NCBI RefSeq assembly: GCF_018449655.1 | Contig: NZ_JAAVUX010000023.1 | Span: forward strand, 1 to 64,000 | From: Pseudomonas sp. dw_358 | GTDB lineage: Bacteria; Pseudomonadota; Gammaproteobacteria; Pseudomonadales; Pseudomonadaceae | Reading direction: 5' to 3' | Length of the DNA stretch: 64,000 nt | In this document: one piece after another, positions 8,916 through 18,521 of the stretch | Position numbering within the stretch: the stretch's first letter is position 1 | How the letters are laid out: every line of letters starts with the position of its first letter | Notes under the pieces: generated by a model | Told to the model about the DNA's origin: nothing | Seen by the model: only the letters and a program-made list of their open reading frames with translations | The model's database searches: none | Made by a program: the position numbers and the translations under genes

Positions 8916-9950
8916 ATGCTTCGCCATCCCCTTCGGCCGCTGGGCCTGACCCTGGCCTGGCTGCTCGGCAGTTGCGCCTGGGCCGCCGATGCGCCCCCTG
9001 CCGCCACGCCGGTTTACGGTCCGCAGCTGCAGGGTTTCGAGTATCCCTACACACTGCAGCACTTCACGTTCGACTCCCAGGGCAACAGCCTGCAGATGGG
9101 CTATATGGACGTGGCCGCCCAAGGCAAGGCAAACGGCCATACCGTGGTGCTGCTGCACGGCAAGAACTTCTGCGCGGCCACGTGGGAGGCCACCATCAAG
9201 ACCCTCAGCGAATCCGGTTATCGGGTCATCGCGCCGGATCAGATCGGCTTCTGCACCTCCAGCAAGCCCGAACACTACCAGTACAGCTTCCAGCAGCTGG
9301 CCAGCAATACTCATGACTTGCTGGACAAGCTGGGCGTCGACCAGGCCATTCTGCTGGGCCATTCCACCGGCGGCATGCTCGCCACTCGGTATGCGCTGAT
9401 GTACCCCGGCGATGTCGAGCGTCTGGCGCTGGTCAACCCCATCGGCCTGGAGGACTGGAAAGCCATGGGCGTGCCATGGCGCAGCGTTGATCAATGGTTT
9501 GCCAGGGAGGTCAAACTCGATGCCCCCAGCGTCAGGCGCTACGAGCAGCAGACCTACTATGGCGGCCGCTGGAAGCCGGAGTACGACCGCTGGGTGAACA
9601 TGCTTGTCGGGCTCAATCAGGGGCCGGGGCACAACGTGGTGGCGTGGAACTCGGCGTTGATCTACGACATGATCTTCACCCAGCCGGTGGTCCACGAGTT
9701 CAAGAACCTGCAGATGCCGACCCTGTTGCTGATCGGCGACGCCGACACTACGGCCATTGGCAGCGACATCGCCCCGCCGGAGGTCAAGGCCAGGGTCGGC
9801 CACTACAGCGTACTGGGCAAACAGGTCAGCCAGATGATTCCTCATAGCACCCTCGTGGAGTTTGCCGGCCTGGGCCACGCCCCGCAGATTGAAGAACCCG
9901 ACCGTTTTCACCAGGCGTTACTGGCCTGGCTGAGCAAACCCCAGAACTGA
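8916..9950 (+). CDS. Exported alpha/beta hydrolase
   Basis: A 344-residue protein with a Sec signal peptide (cleavage after SCAWA near residue 23). The alpha/beta-hydrolase core shows VVLLHGKNFCAATW (oxyanion HG), the nucleophile elbow GHSTGG with S150, an acid in LLIGDADTTA, and the His in GLGHAPQ (about H321). It probably acts in the periplasm on an ester or similar bond. Neighbours are the SRPBCC protein upstream and a 2-hydroxyacid dehydrogenase 13 bp downstream. The substrate is unknown. Confidence 0.9.
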   Translation: MLRHPLRPLGLTLAWLLGSCAWAADAPPAATPVYGPQLQGFEYPYTLQHFTFDSQGNSLQMGYMDVAAQGKANGHTVVLLHGKNFCAATWEATIKTLSESGYRVIAPDQIGFCTSSKPEHYQYSFQQLASNTHDLLDKLGVDQAILLGHSTGGMLATRYALMYPGDVERLALVNPIGLEDWKAMGVPWRSVDQWFAREVKLDAPSVRRYEQQTYYGGRWKPEYDRWVNMLVGLNQGPGHNVVAWNSALIYDMIFTQPVVHEFKNLQMPTLLLIGDADTTAIGSDIAPPEVKARVGHYSVLGKQVSQMIPHSTLVEFAGLGHAPQIEEPDRFHQALLAWLSKPQN

Positions 9951-9963
9951 ACGGAAGTGCGCC

Positions 9964-10917
9964 ATGCCTTTAGCCATAGCTGTAATTGACGACTGGCAAG
10001 CGGTTGCCCGCGACGTGGTGGACTGGAGCCCGCTGACGGCCGTCGGCGAGGTGACATTTGTGCACCACTATCCTGCCGACACCGTGACCTTGAGTCAGCG
10101 CCTGGCCTCCTACCAGGTGCTGTGCGTGATGCGCGAGCGCACGCTGTTCGACGCCGCGCTGCTGCGCCGCCTGCCCAACCTCAAGCTGATCGTCACCGGC
10201 GGCATGCGCAACGCCGCCATCGACCTGAAGACCGCTGCCGAGCTGGGCATTCAGGTCTGCGGCGGCGACAGTTACAAACATGCCGCCCCCGAGCTGACCT
10301 GGGCGCTGATCATGGCCCTGAGCCGCAATCTGCTGGTGGAGGCCCATTCCCTGCGCAACGGCGGCTGGCAGGTGGGCCTGGGCCGCGACCTGCACGGCAG
10401 GACCCTGGGGGTGTTGGGGCTGGGCAGTATCGGCGAGCGCGTCGCCCGGTTCGGCCAGGCATTCGGCATGCGCGTCATTGCCTGGAGTGAAAACCTCACC
10501 GAGGCTCGCGCAGCCGATGTCGGCGTAGCCCGTGTCGAGAAACAGGCGTTGTTCGAGCAGGCCGACGTGCTCAGTGTGCATGTGGTGTTGAGCGAGCGCA
10601 GTCGCGGTCTGGTGGACGCCCAGGCGCTGGCGTGGATGAAGCCCGATGCGCTGCTGGTCAATACTTCAAGGGGGCCGATCGTCGATGAAGCAGCCCTGAT
10701 CGATGCCTTGCGCGAACAGCGCCTGGGCGGCGCGGCACTGGATGTGTTTGCGGTGGAGCCGTTGCCGGCAGGGCATCCCTTTCGCGAGCTGCCCAATGTG
10801 CTGGCGACGCCCCATGTGGGGTATGTGAGCGAGGCCAATTATCGGACGTTTTATACGCAGATGATCGAGGATGTGCTGGCCTGGCAGGCCGGGTCGCCGA
10901 TTCGGGTGATGGCCTGA
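9964..10917 (+). CDS. D-2-hydroxyacid dehydrogenase family protein
   Basis: A 317-residue NAD(P)-dependent dehydrogenase of the 2-Hacid_DH family. The Rossmann motif GVLGLGSIGERVARFGQAFG is complete; catalytic Arg is in NTSRGPIVDE, Glu in LDVFAVEPLP, and His in ATPHVGYVS. Such enzymes interconvert 2-oxo and D-2-hydroxy acids. It starts at ATG 9964 with GGAAG upstream and probably shares a transcript with the hydrolase. Substrate specificity cannot be called. Confidence 0.92.
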   Translation: MPLAIAVIDDWQAVARDVVDWSPLTAVGEVTFVHHYPADTVTLSQRLASYQVLCVMRERTLFDAALLRRLPNLKLIVTGGMRNAAIDLKTAAELGIQVCGGDSYKHAAPELTWALIMALSRNLLVEAHSLRNGGWQVGLGRDLHGRTLGVLGLGSIGERVARFGQAFGMRVIAWSENLTEARAADVGVARVEKQALFEQADVLSVHVVLSERSRGLVDAQALAWMKPDALLVNTSRGPIVDEAALIDALREQRLGGAALDVFAVEPLPAGHPFRELPNVLATPHVGYVSEANYRTFYTQMIEDVLAWQAGSPIRVMA

Positions 10918-11019
10918 CCGCTCGAGCTGCGCGATTGCCCGAAACGCCGGGTTGGCCGTCAGCGCATCTTGGCAACGCCCACGCCACCCACTTCAACTCA
11001 GTCGCCGACAGGATCTTCC

Positions 11020-11472
11020 ATGCCCAAACTGATCACCGCCTGCCTGATGGCCCTGCTATTGGCGTCCTGTGCCCTGTTTCCGCAACGCGACCCACTGCGC
11101 ATCACCGTGGTCGGTATCGACCCGTTGCCGTCCCAGGACCTGGAAGTGCGGTTCTCGGTGAAGCTGCGGGTGCAGAACCCCAACGACAGTGCCATCGACT
11201 ACGACGGCCTGGCGCTGGACCTGGAGGTCAACGGGCAACCGCTGGCCTCGGGGGTGAGCAATCAGCATGGGCGGCTGGAGCGTTTTTCCGAGCAGGTGCT
11301 GGATGTGCCGCTCAGCGTTTCGGCGTTCTCGGCGCTGCGCCAGGCGCTGGGGCTGAGCCAGAATCAAAGCCTGGACAACCTGCCCTATACGCTGCACGGA
11401 AAACTGGCGGGCGGCTTGTTCGGGACGGTGCGCTTCAGTGACAGCGGGCAGTTGCGCTTGCCGCGCAACTAG
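11020..11472 (+). CDS. LEA type 2 family lipoprotein (WHy domain)
   Basis: A 150-residue protein. It begins MPKLITACLMALLLASC; the lipobox LLASC predicts lipidation at C16. The mature part has ITVVGIDPLPSQDLEVRF, VKLRVQNPNDSAIDYDGLALDLEVNGQ and a Gly/Leu-rich beta structure typical of LEA14/WHy domains, which are linked to desiccation or envelope stress in other organisms. The start is ATG 11020, with AGGA 7 bases upstream. The residue after Cys is Ala, so outer-membrane sorting is likely. Confidence 0.85.
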   Translation: MPKLITACLMALLLASCALFPQRDPLRITVVGIDPLPSQDLEVRFSVKLRVQNPNDSAIDYDGLALDLEVNGQPLASGVSNQHGRLERFSEQVLDVPLSVSAFSALRQALGLSQNQSLDNLPYTLHGKLAGGLFGTVRFSDSGQLRLPRN

Positions 11473-11490
11473 CCGGGGGCGAAGCATCGA

Positions 11491-11745
11491 TCAGCGCGCC
11501 GCCGCCATCAACCGATTGACCTCGCCCCGCACCATGTTCGCGTACTCGGGCGGCGACATGCCGTCCAGTTCGTTGCGCACCCACTCCGACCACTTGCCCT
11601 TGCGCTTGGCTTTCTCGCTGATCAGGCGCGTGGCGTCGGCCTTGGCCTTGCCCAGGTTGGCTTGCCAAAGCTCGTACAAACGGGACTTTTCGTCTTCGAG
11701 CGACGCGCGCTCGGCCAGGCTGCGATTGGCCAGATTGAAGCTCAT
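11491..11745 (-). CDS. Small conserved hypothetical protein, charged
   Basis: An 84-residue, highly charged, helical protein starting MSFNLANRSLAERASLEDEK at ATG 11745, with CAGG 7 bases upstream. The longer frame to 11850 would cross the probable promoter and is rejected. There is no signal peptide or membrane segment. The C-terminal SPPEYANMVRGEVNRLMAAAR resembles proteins annotated only as hypothetical in Pseudomonas. Convergent with the LEA lipoprotein gene and divergent from the DUF883 gene. Function unknown. Confidence 0.7.
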   Translation of the reverse strand: MSFNLANRSLAERASLEDEKSRLYELWQANLGKAKADATRLISEKAKRKGKWSEWVRNELDGMSPPEYANMVRGEVNRLMAAAR

Positions 11746-11883
11746 GGAAATACCTGCGGGTGTCACGGAAAAATGTGTGAAACATCTTACACCGTAACAA
11801 GACGTTTCTTGCGCCGGACGGTGCAACTTTCGCCGCGTAAAAAGCTCCATTGATCACTGCCATTAACATCCAGGAGTACGCAC

Positions 11884-12204
11884 ATGGCTCGCAAGACCGC
11901 CGCCCAGGCGCATGGGGAACAAATCAAGGATCAGGCCTTCAGCGAGCTGCAAGCGTTGATCGAACAGTCGGAAAAACTCTTGAACGATGCCGCCTCGCTG
12001 GTCGGCGAGGAAGGCGAAGGCCTGCGCGAACAGCTTGACGCCAAACTCAAGCAGGCCCGCGACGGCCTGACTACCCTGGGCAACCGTGCTCAACCAGTGG
12101 TCGAGGCCACGCAGACCTACATCGGTGGCCACCCCTGGCAGACCGTGGCCATTTCCGCCGGCTTCGGTTTGGTGGTCGGCCTGCTGCTGGGCCGCCGCGA
12201 CTGA
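11884..12204 (+). CDS. DUF883 family protein (ElaB/YqjD/YgaM-like)
   Basis: A 106-residue protein. An amphipathic helical region (residues 1-75, rich in E, Q, K, L) is followed by the conserved GGHPWQTVAISAGFGLVVGLLLGRRD, a C-terminal transmembrane helix ending in arginines. Relatives in E. coli tether ribosomes to the inner membrane in stationary phase; that role is inferred here. It is monocistronic, and its stop lies 8 bp from the convergent dpkA stop. Confidence 0.88.
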   Translation: MARKTAAQAHGEQIKDQAFSELQALIEQSEKLLNDAASLVGEEGEGLREQLDAKLKQARDGLTTLGNRAQPVVEATQTYIGGHPWQTVAISAGFGLVVGLLLGRRD

Positions 12205-12212
12205 GCGGCGCT

Positions 12213-13241
12213 TCAGCCCTGCGCCAGCTCGCGCAAGCGCGTGAGTTCGGCGCCGGGCAGCACAATACCGCTGACCTGTGCCTGCGCGCGGTTGCGGTAG
12301 CGCCGGTCGCCTGACAGGCGGGTTACGCCTACCCCTTTCATCTCGTCGACCAATTCGCGGCAGCGCTCTGCAAAACTGTGCCCGGCACCTTTGTCCGGGT
12401 CGATGACAATCAGCAGTTGCCCTGTCCATGGCGTCCGAGCCCCCGGGTGTTGCGACCAGTCGAACTCGAACGAAAAGTGGCCACCCGTCAACGCCGCCGA
12501 CAGCAGTTCGACCATCATCGACAGCGCCGAGCCTTTATGCCCGCCAAAAGGCAGCAGTGCACCCCCGTCGAGAATCGCCTGGGGGTCGAGGGTCGGCTGG
12601 CCATCGCGGTCCACGCCGGTGCCTGCCGGCACGTTGTGGCCTTCGCGGGCGGCAATCTGCACGTCGCCGTGGGCCATGGCGCTGGTGGCCATGTCGAACA
12701 CCACCGGATCGGTCCCGGCGCATGGGGCGGCAAAGGCGATCGGATTGGTGCCGAACAGCGGTTTGCTGGCGCCCTGGGGCACCACACAGGTCATGCTGTT
12801 GACCACGCTCAAGGCCACCAGCCCTACACTGGCGAACGGTTCGACGTCAGGCCACAAGGCCGCAAAATGGTGGGAGTTGCGAATAGCCAGAATCGCGATC
12901 CCGGTCTCGCGGGCCTTGCCGATCAGCAGCTCGCGCGCCGCCGCCAAGGCCGGCTGAGCAAACCCGCCCCCGGCATCGACACGTACAAAGCCTGCGGCGA
13001 CGTCCTCCACCTGCGGCACCGCCTGGCCATTGACCCAGCCGCTGGCCAGGGTCGACAGATAGCCGGGTATGCGAAACACCCCATGACTGTGAGCCCCGTC
13101 CTGTTCGGCAGTCGCGCAGTTGTGGGCCAAGGCGGCGGCCACCTCCTCGGCGACACCATGGCGCAGAAAGATCCGCTGCAACAGGTCCACCAACTCGGCA
13201 AAGGTCACGGTCTCAGGTGAATCCAGGGGCAAGGCGCTCAT
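12213..13241 (-). CDS. dpkA: Delta1-piperideine-2-carboxylate/pyrroline-2-carboxylate reductase
   Basis: A 342-residue Ldh family oxidoreductase. The sequence follows Pseudomonas DpkA closely: EQDGAHSHGVFRIPGYL, ILAIRNSHHFAALWPDVEPFA, SMTCVVPQGASKPLFGTNPIAFA, and LPFGGHKGSALSMMVELL. DpkA reduces the cyclic imines Pip2C and Pyr2C with NADPH to L-pipecolate and L-proline, in D-lysine and D-proline catabolism. The start is ATG 13241, with GGAG about 8 bases upstream; the longer TTG start is unlikely. It stands alone, divergent from the giant toxin-like gene. Confidence 0.9.
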   Translation of the reverse strand: MSALPLDSPETVTFAELVDLLQRIFLRHGVAEEVAAALAHNCATAEQDGAHSHGVFRIPGYLSTLASGWVNGQAVPQVEDVAAGFVRVDAGGGFAQPALAAARELLIGKARETGIAILAIRNSHHFAALWPDVEPFASVGLVALSVVNSMTCVVPQGASKPLFGTNPIAFAAPCAGTDPVVFDMATSAMAHGDVQIAAREGHNVPAGTGVDRDGQPTLDPQAILDGGALLPFGGHKGSALSMMVELLSAALTGGHFSFEFDWSQHPGARTPWTGQLLIVIDPDKGAGHSFAERCRELVDEMKGVGVTRLSGDRRYRNRAQAQVSGIVLPGAELTRLRELAQG

Positions 13242-13399
13242 GAGCGGGCTCCGCAATCAAAAGGCCTTGTTAACAGCTGCCCCACGGCGACGTCAACCCG
13301 ACGCAAGCACTATGTAACGCCGATCCCGCTGGGCGCCGCGCAACAGTCCCCGCCCCGCCCTGTCACTTCGCTCAGGGCACGCAGCTGCGAGGATTTTCC

Positions 13400-16300
13400 A
13401 TGCTCACGCGTCATTACCTGCCCCCGGCCTTGCAGGCCGACTTTGCCCGCGATGTGCGCATCGCCTCCCTTGATCAAGCCTGCCGCACGGCCCTCGATGC
13501 GCTGGCACTCTCCGGGAAGCTGCCGCCGCAGGTACGGGCCCACCACCTGATGCGCACCGATCTCCTTCCCCTGCCTGGTTCACTGGCGGGTACCTGGGTG
13601 CTGGAGGTCGGCGTCGATCAGGCCGAGCCCGGTTACTTTCTCCACAGCAGCTGGTACGGCCTGGAATCGTTCGACGACCGCGCGAGCTTGAGTGCCACCT
13701 TGCAAGAGCGGCTGGACGGTGGCGAGATCAGGCTGCTAGCCATCAGGGCAGACGAGTCCATGTTCGAGACGCGCATGCAATACATCGCCCAGGCTCATCT
13801 CGAACGCCTGGAACGGTTCCAGGAGCAATGGGCAGCACTGCCCGTCATTGCCCGGCACAGCGACACCGAGTCGGCAGAAGCCGCCATCAGCCAATTCTGG
13901 AACGAGCCGGCCAGCCATGCTGCCTCGCGCCGTCAACAACTGGCCGGGGTTCTGGCCGACGCCTACCAGTACAGCGTGCTGGAGGCCGAGCACGAACAAT
14001 TGCTGCAGCCACAGGAAGCGCGCTGGCTCAAACAGGCGGTCAGCCGCCAGGGTGTGCACAAGCTGTCGCTCTACAGCGATCCGCAATCACCGATCAAACT
14101 GGCGGGAGTCTGGCTGCTGCACGACGCCAGCGACAGCCACGGCCTGTGGTTTCTCTACCTGACGAACCTGGGCCTGCATCTGTTTGCCAGCCAGTCGGCG
14201 CTGCACGACTGGCTGATAGCTGAAGCCTGGAGCGGGCGCCTGAGCGCGTATCTGTCCTTCAATGATCAGGCCGCCCTGCGTACCCTGCGCCGACCGGCGC
14301 TGCGCCTGGACGCGCCGAGCCACGACCTGTTCGTGGATCGGGCCGACTCGCTGATCGGCTTGCAGAAACGCAATCTGGCCTTCACCCTGGGGCTGCCTCC
14401 TGGTGCCCCGCGTGATCTGGTGGCGGCCTGCGATGTGCTGCCGTTGATCAGTCCGAGCCTGCAACGCTTGCCCACTACCCCCGACGCAGGCCTGACACCC
14501 TTGAGCACCGAGCAGAGCCTGCCCAGCCTGGCGTTCGCCCTGCGCTACCGTCTGTATGAGCTGGAAACCCGTCGCATCAACCTCGACACCTGCGCGCGGG
14601 CGCGCCTCAACATGGCGGTGGCGGCCCTTGACCCGCGGCTGGGCGATGCCGAGTTGATCCGGGTGACCCTGGCCGATGGCAGTTACACAGACCTGATGGG
14701 GCTGTTTCTGGATCGGCTGGGCGAACCAGGCGTTCCAAAACGGATCATGGCCAAACAGCCGGGCGGGCTGCTGAATCCTTGGCCCGGACGCCTGATCGAA
14801 ACCCTCCTGGACACCTCCCAGGCGCGCCTGGAAGTCCTTTACCGGGCCTTGCTGCTGAGCACGCGACAGGCCCAACTGACGGCTCTGCTGGATGTGCGTC
14901 AACAGACAGCAGCCCTGGAACTCAAGTTGACCTCTGATTTGACGGCGGTGAAAACCGTGGACACCGCACGGGAGCTGGACCTGCAAAGCGCCGAGCAGCA
15001 ACGCCAGCTCACCGCCGTTGCCCAAAGCTGGGCGCGCTGCCGAGCATTGCACATGCCCTTGCCTGCGCTCGACAATGCCCTGGCGCTGGCTGCGCAAGAC
15101 CAGGACCTTGCGAACCGCCTCGAGCAACTGTGCCAGAATCTGCCGGCCGTGGCGCTGGCCAAGGTTTTGCCGCCATGGCTGCTGGCGGCCAGCAACGCAG
15201 CGCGCCGTGAATATGCCATCGCCCTCGATCAACTGCACCGCACCGAAGAGCAGGTGCCGGATTATCGGTCCGGCATCCCCTCCCTGCACGATTACGCGCG
15301 CTCAAGGCTCATGCCACAACTGGCACGGCGGCAACCGGCGCCGGCATTGGACCCGGACAAGGTTCGCATCGAGATGGCCACCCACATCCCGGCCGCGCCC
15401 TGGGTGTTCGGCCACACCGGGTTTATCCCGGCCAGCGTCGCCGCCGCGACCCTGACCGAGACCAATACCTTGACGGCCTACGCCATCAGCCATTTTTCTC
15501 GCAGCCAGACGGCCGTCCTTCGCGCGCACCAGAGCGACGGCAGCCCGATACCGGACTGGATGACGCCGCGCGAACTGCATCGGCTGGTGGACGGCCTCGA
15601 CATTGGCGGCGGCTACCGCCAGCTGCTGCACCAGCAGCTGTCCAGCACCGCGCCGCTGTACAACCATCGCCGCCAGCATTTTGCGGCGCGCTCCGAGGCC
15701 CAGCTGCGCGTGGCGGCGATTCAGGCGCGGCTCTCGGGGGACATTAGCGCCCAGGGGTTTGCCTGGGTGGATGCCGTGCTGAGCATGCCCGACGGCGCGG
15801 CACGCAAAGCCGTCGGCGGTCATACCGTCCACCTGCGACCCATGGCGCTGCTGCCGGCCCCGGACGTGATGGCCGACCGGGTGACGGACCTGTACCTGAT
15901 CGGGCCGCTGGCAGGTCCCGTGGTGCTTTATGCGGCAGTGGGCGCGCGCTTTGTCTTCAAGGAGTTCGCCAGCGATGAAACGTTGTTGGCGGCGGCCCGT
16001 GCGGAGGGGCCGCTGCAAACCCTGATCGTGCAGCAGGTGGCGCCGTCGCGGCGCAGCCTTTATGCCCATGGCGGCCTGCGCCAGGCCCATCGGTTCGCCG
16101 ACAGCGTCGACCCCCTCGACTTTGATCTGCCGGCAACACCTGTGCAACTGGCCACTCAAGCGTGGAACGGCAATGCCTGGCACCTGCTGTTTACCGACCG
16201 GGTCGCGCTGATCCAGGCACTGGCAGTCAGCCAGTCGGTCAGCAGCGGCGAGGCGCATTGGGCGTCGTTCACCTTTCTGATGGGGCTGGGCATCGAGCAG

Positions 16301-17692
16301 ATGTCGTTTCTGGCCGAGGGTCGGCTGGCCCAGTTGCTCGGGCTGTGGGGCGGCATCGTAGAACTGGACGCGGCCGTCGAGGCGGCTGATCGACACCAAT
16401 GGGGGGCCAGCCTGGGCCAGTTGGCGTTGGCACTGCTGGCGTTGGGGCCACTGGCCGCCGACGGGGTCCAAGCGATCCGGACGCCGGCAGCGCAGGTGTC
16501 CAGCGACCCGCTACTGGCCACCGAGCTCAGGCGCTTCGAAACGTCCACGGCCCTTGGCAGCTTGAAGCACGATCCGGCAAGCGGTCTGTACCAGGCCGCC
16601 GATGGCAGCCGCTATGCCCAGACTGACGGCCGCGTCTACCCCGTGTGGCAGGCCGAGGGCCTGACCCGCATCGGGACCGAACACCATTGCGGCCCCCGCC
16701 TGCATGCGGACGCCCAACGGCAATGGCAGCTTGAGCGGCTGTGGGATTTTCGGTTCGGCGGTTTTCAGAGTCGGTGCGTGCGTCAGCAGTCGTCCAGTTC
16801 GGGCATCAGTCAACTACTCACCGTGCGCGCGATCGGCATGCCCGCCATTCGCGCCTTTTCCATGGACAAGGCTCGGCGTATCGGCCAAGCCCACGCTTAC
16901 GCCAAACGGCGGCTGGAAGTGGCACTGGACAATCTGCACGCAGACCGCCCCGGTGACCCCTTGCCGGCACAGAGCAGTCGGGTGTTGGCCGACTTTTTCG
17001 GTGTGGCAACACCCTCCCCGCATCTGATCGGCCAAGTGCTACAGTGCACCGCTGCGCTCTATACCGAACTGCTGGACAGCAGCCTGTCGCCGTGGAGCTC
17101 CCCGCGTTTTGCCTACGGCATCAACCTGCCCACCGCTGGCGAACGCCTCATCGCCATGGTGGCCAAGGACGATGCGGCCAGACGGATCTTCTTTTCCGAA
17201 CTGTTTTTCGATCTGCCGACGCGCATACGCTACCAGCACGGACGACTGCTGGCACCCTTCGAACTGCCAGCCCACATGCGCGCCGCTACGCTCATCCACG
17301 AGCTTTCCCACCTGGTACACGACGCCGAGGACATTGCCTACGTGGAGCCGGGTGCGCCGTACCGTGACCTTATCGACCCGACCGACCCGGTAGACCCCAG
17401 CTTCAAGGCTGATGTAAGCGACCTGCAGGACAATCGCCTGTCAGTCACGACCCCGTGGGCGCGGCTGTTTCAGCGCCTGGTGGGGGGCCGTTGGCAACCT
17501 CTCGAAGATCTGGACCCGGATGCCAGCGCACGGGTGCTCAAGGAAACCGGCTGCCAGAACATGGACGATGCCCGCAACGCATTCTACGCCGACGAGGACA
17601 AACGCATCGCCGTGATACTGGCCAACGCCGACTCGATTGCCCTGCTGGTCATGCTGCTGGGCCGTGATCCGTTCACGCTGCCGATACCCTGA
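13400..17692 (+). CDS. Giant dermonecrotic-toxin-like protein with M35-like metallopeptidase C-terminus
   Basis: A 1430-residue protein with no signal peptide. The N-terminal part resembles the DUF6543/dermonecrotic-toxin N-domain of large Pseudomonas effectors (PPALQADF..., WYGLESFDDRASL...). At the C-terminus, HELSH gives zinc ligands H1300 and H1304 with catalytic E1301. DIAY at 1311-1314 fits the Asp ligand of aspzincins (M35), and NADSIALL near 1415 resembles the NADxYA motif of that family. Expected action: delivery into a target cell, then proteolysis. No secretion genes or immunity gene are adjacent; the small membrane protein at 17696 is convergent. Family assignment of the N-domain is from pattern memory. 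Confidence 0.85.
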   Translation: MLTRHYLPPALQADFARDVRIASLDQACRTALDALALSGKLPPQVRAHHLMRTDLLPLPGSLAGTWVLEVGVDQAEPGYFLHSSWYGLESFDDRASLSATLQERLDGGEIRLLAIRADESMFETRMQYIAQAHLERLERFQEQWAALPVIARHSDTESAEAAISQFWNEPASHAASRRQQLAGVLADAYQYSVLEAEHEQLLQPQEARWLKQAVSRQGVHKLSLYSDPQSPIKLAGVWLLHDASDSHGLWFLYLTNLGLHLFASQSALHDWLIAEAWSGRLSAYLSFNDQAALRTLRRPALRLDAPSHDLFVDRADSLIGLQKRNLAFTLGLPPGAPRDLVAACDVLPLISPSLQRLPTTPDAGLTPLSTEQSLPSLAFALRYRLYELETRRINLDTCARARLNMAVAALDPRLGDAELIRVTLADGSYTDLMGLFLDRLGEPGVPKRIMAKQPGGLLNPWPGRLIETLLDTSQARLEVLYRALLLSTRQAQLTALLDVRQQTAALELKLTSDLTAVKTVDTARELDLQSAEQQRQLTAVAQSWARCRALHMPLPALDNALALAAQDQDLANRLEQLCQNLPAVALAKVLPPWLLAASNAARREYAIALDQLHRTEEQVPDYRSGIPSLHDYARSRLMPQLARRQPAPALDPDKVRIEMATHIPAAPWVFGHTGFIPASVAAATLTETNTLTAYAISHFSRSQTAVLRAHQSDGSPIPDWMTPRELHRLVDGLDIGGGYRQLLHQQLSSTAPLYNHRRQHFAARSEAQLRVAAIQARLSGDISAQGFAWVDAVLSMPDGAARKAVGGHTVHLRPMALLPAPDVMADRVTDLYLIGPLAGPVVLYAAVGARFVFKEFASDETLLAAARAEGPLQTLIVQQVAPSRRSLYAHGGLRQAHRFADSVDPLDFDLPATPVQLATQAWNGNAWHLLFTDRVALIQALAVSQSVSSGEAHWASFTFLMGLGIEQMSFLAEGRLAQLLGLWGGIVELDAAVEAADRHQWGASLGQLALALLALGPLAADGVQAIRTPAAQVSSDPLLATELRRFETSTALGSLKHDPASGLYQAADGSRYAQTDGRVYPVWQAEGLTRIGTEHHCGPRLHADAQRQWQLERLWDFRFGGFQSRCVRQQSSSSGISQLLTVRAIGMPAIRAFSMDKARRIGQAHAYAKRRLEVALDNLHADRPGDPLPAQSSRVLADFFGVATPSPHLIGQVLQCTAALYTELLDSSLSPWSSPRFAYGINLPTAGERLIAMVAKDDAARRIFFSELFFDLPTRIRYQHGRLLAPFELPAHMRAATLIHELSHLVHDAEDIAYVEPGAPYRDLIDPTDPVDPSFKADVSDLQDNRLSVTTPWARLFQRLVGGRWQPLEDLDPDASARVLKETGCQNMDDARNAFYADEDKRIAVILANADSIALLVMLLGRDPFTLPIP

Positions 17693-17695
17693 ACC

Positions 17696-17884
17696 TCAAG
17701 AACGGACTTTGCGACGCATGTAGCCGTTGATGACCACGACCACGATGGCAACCGCGATGGCGATGTACTTGAACGTCTCTTCGGTGAGATGGCCGCTTTT
17801 CTCGAGCCCGGTCAGGCCGAACATGATGGCCAGCACCACCACCGACAGGAGGAGGGAGTATTTGAGGCGTTGCTTTTGATTCAT
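17696..17884 (-). CDS. Small two-helix membrane protein, hypothetical
   Basis: A 62-residue protein starting MNQKQRLKYSLLL at ATG 17884, with AGGA upstream. It has two hydrophobic helices (about residues 9-25 and 41-56) joined by a charged loop (EKSGHLTEETFK), and a basic tail RRKVRS. It ends 3 bp from the convergent toxin-like gene. Function unknown. An immunity role is conceivable from position but unsupported. Confidence 0.65.
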   Translation of the reverse strand: MNQKQRLKYSLLLSVVVLAIMFGLTGLEKSGHLTEETFKYIAIAVAIVVVVINGYMRRKVRS

Positions 17885-18037
17885 GGAGGTGTTCCTGATG
17901 ACCTTGTGTCCGCTGTGTATCCTGAGTCTTACCAAGCACTTACGCGACAGGCGGAATAAGCGCGCCAGTGTGGGGTCTCATATTACAGTGCCAGCCGCGC
18001 TCACGGGGCCGGCACTTTCCAACATGAGGATTTACTG

Positions 18038-18235
18038 ATGCTTCGTCGAATCACATTGCTGATTCCCCTTATTCTGACCCTCAGCCTGAGTGGCTGCTGG
18101 TTGTTCTTTCCGCCGGGTGGAGGTGGTGGTGGCCACGGCGGCGGCGGCGGCGGCGGCGGTGATGGCGGTGGCTATCACGGTGGCGGTGGTGGCGGTGGTG
18201 GCGGAGGCGGAGGCGGCCCAGGCTTTCGCGGCTGA
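18038..18235 (+). CDS. Small glycine-rich lipoprotein
   Basis: A 65-residue protein with signal peptide MLRRITLLIPLILTLSL and lipobox LSGC. The mature part is FFPP followed by almost pure glycine with scattered His, Asp and Tyr. The coding DNA is GGT/GGC repeats, a candidate for length variation. A perfect hairpin follows at 18257. Small Gly-rich lipoproteins of this kind are common in Pseudomonas but uncharacterised. Confidence 0.75.
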   Translation: MLRRITLLIPLILTLSLSGCWLFFPPGGGGGGHGGGGGGGGDGGGYHGGGGGGGGGGGGGPGFRG

Positions 18236-18256
18236 CACCCGACTGCTGTAACAACG

Positions 18257-18280
18257 ACCTGCCCCGTTTGCGGGGCAGGT
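18257..18280 (+). terminator. Hairpin after the Gly-rich lipoprotein gene
   Basis: ACCTGCCCCG pairs perfectly with CGGGGCAGGT around a TTTG loop. There is no U-tract, so it may terminate weakly or protect the mRNA 3' end. The remainder of the 18236-18521 gap shows nothing further. Confidence 0.55.
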
Positions 18281-18521
18281 CCACCTCACCTTCAGCCATG
18301 CCTCGCAGCCCTACCGCCCTTGATTGACCAGCATTCAAGGCTTGCCGCCGTAAACCGGCAGAATCTCCTACTCCCACCTTCCGCTATTCCTACAGCCTGC
18401 ATCACCAATACCGGCCCGTCCACGCCCGTGCAGCGCCTAGCGGCGACTCGCCCTGCCCCCGAGAATGAACTGGCCGATCTGGCACGCGCACTTCTCATAG
18501 ACAGAGCACAAGGGATCGAAC

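Noticed and set aside
17696..17884. Small membrane protein as an immunity protein for the adjacent giant toxin
   Set aside because: It is convergent rather than co-transcribed and has no toxin-immunity family resemblance; only proximity supports it.
18120..18230. GGT/GGC repeats as a possible CRISPR or tandem repeat array
   Set aside because: They encode the glycine tract of a lipoprotein; there are no spacers and no cas genes.
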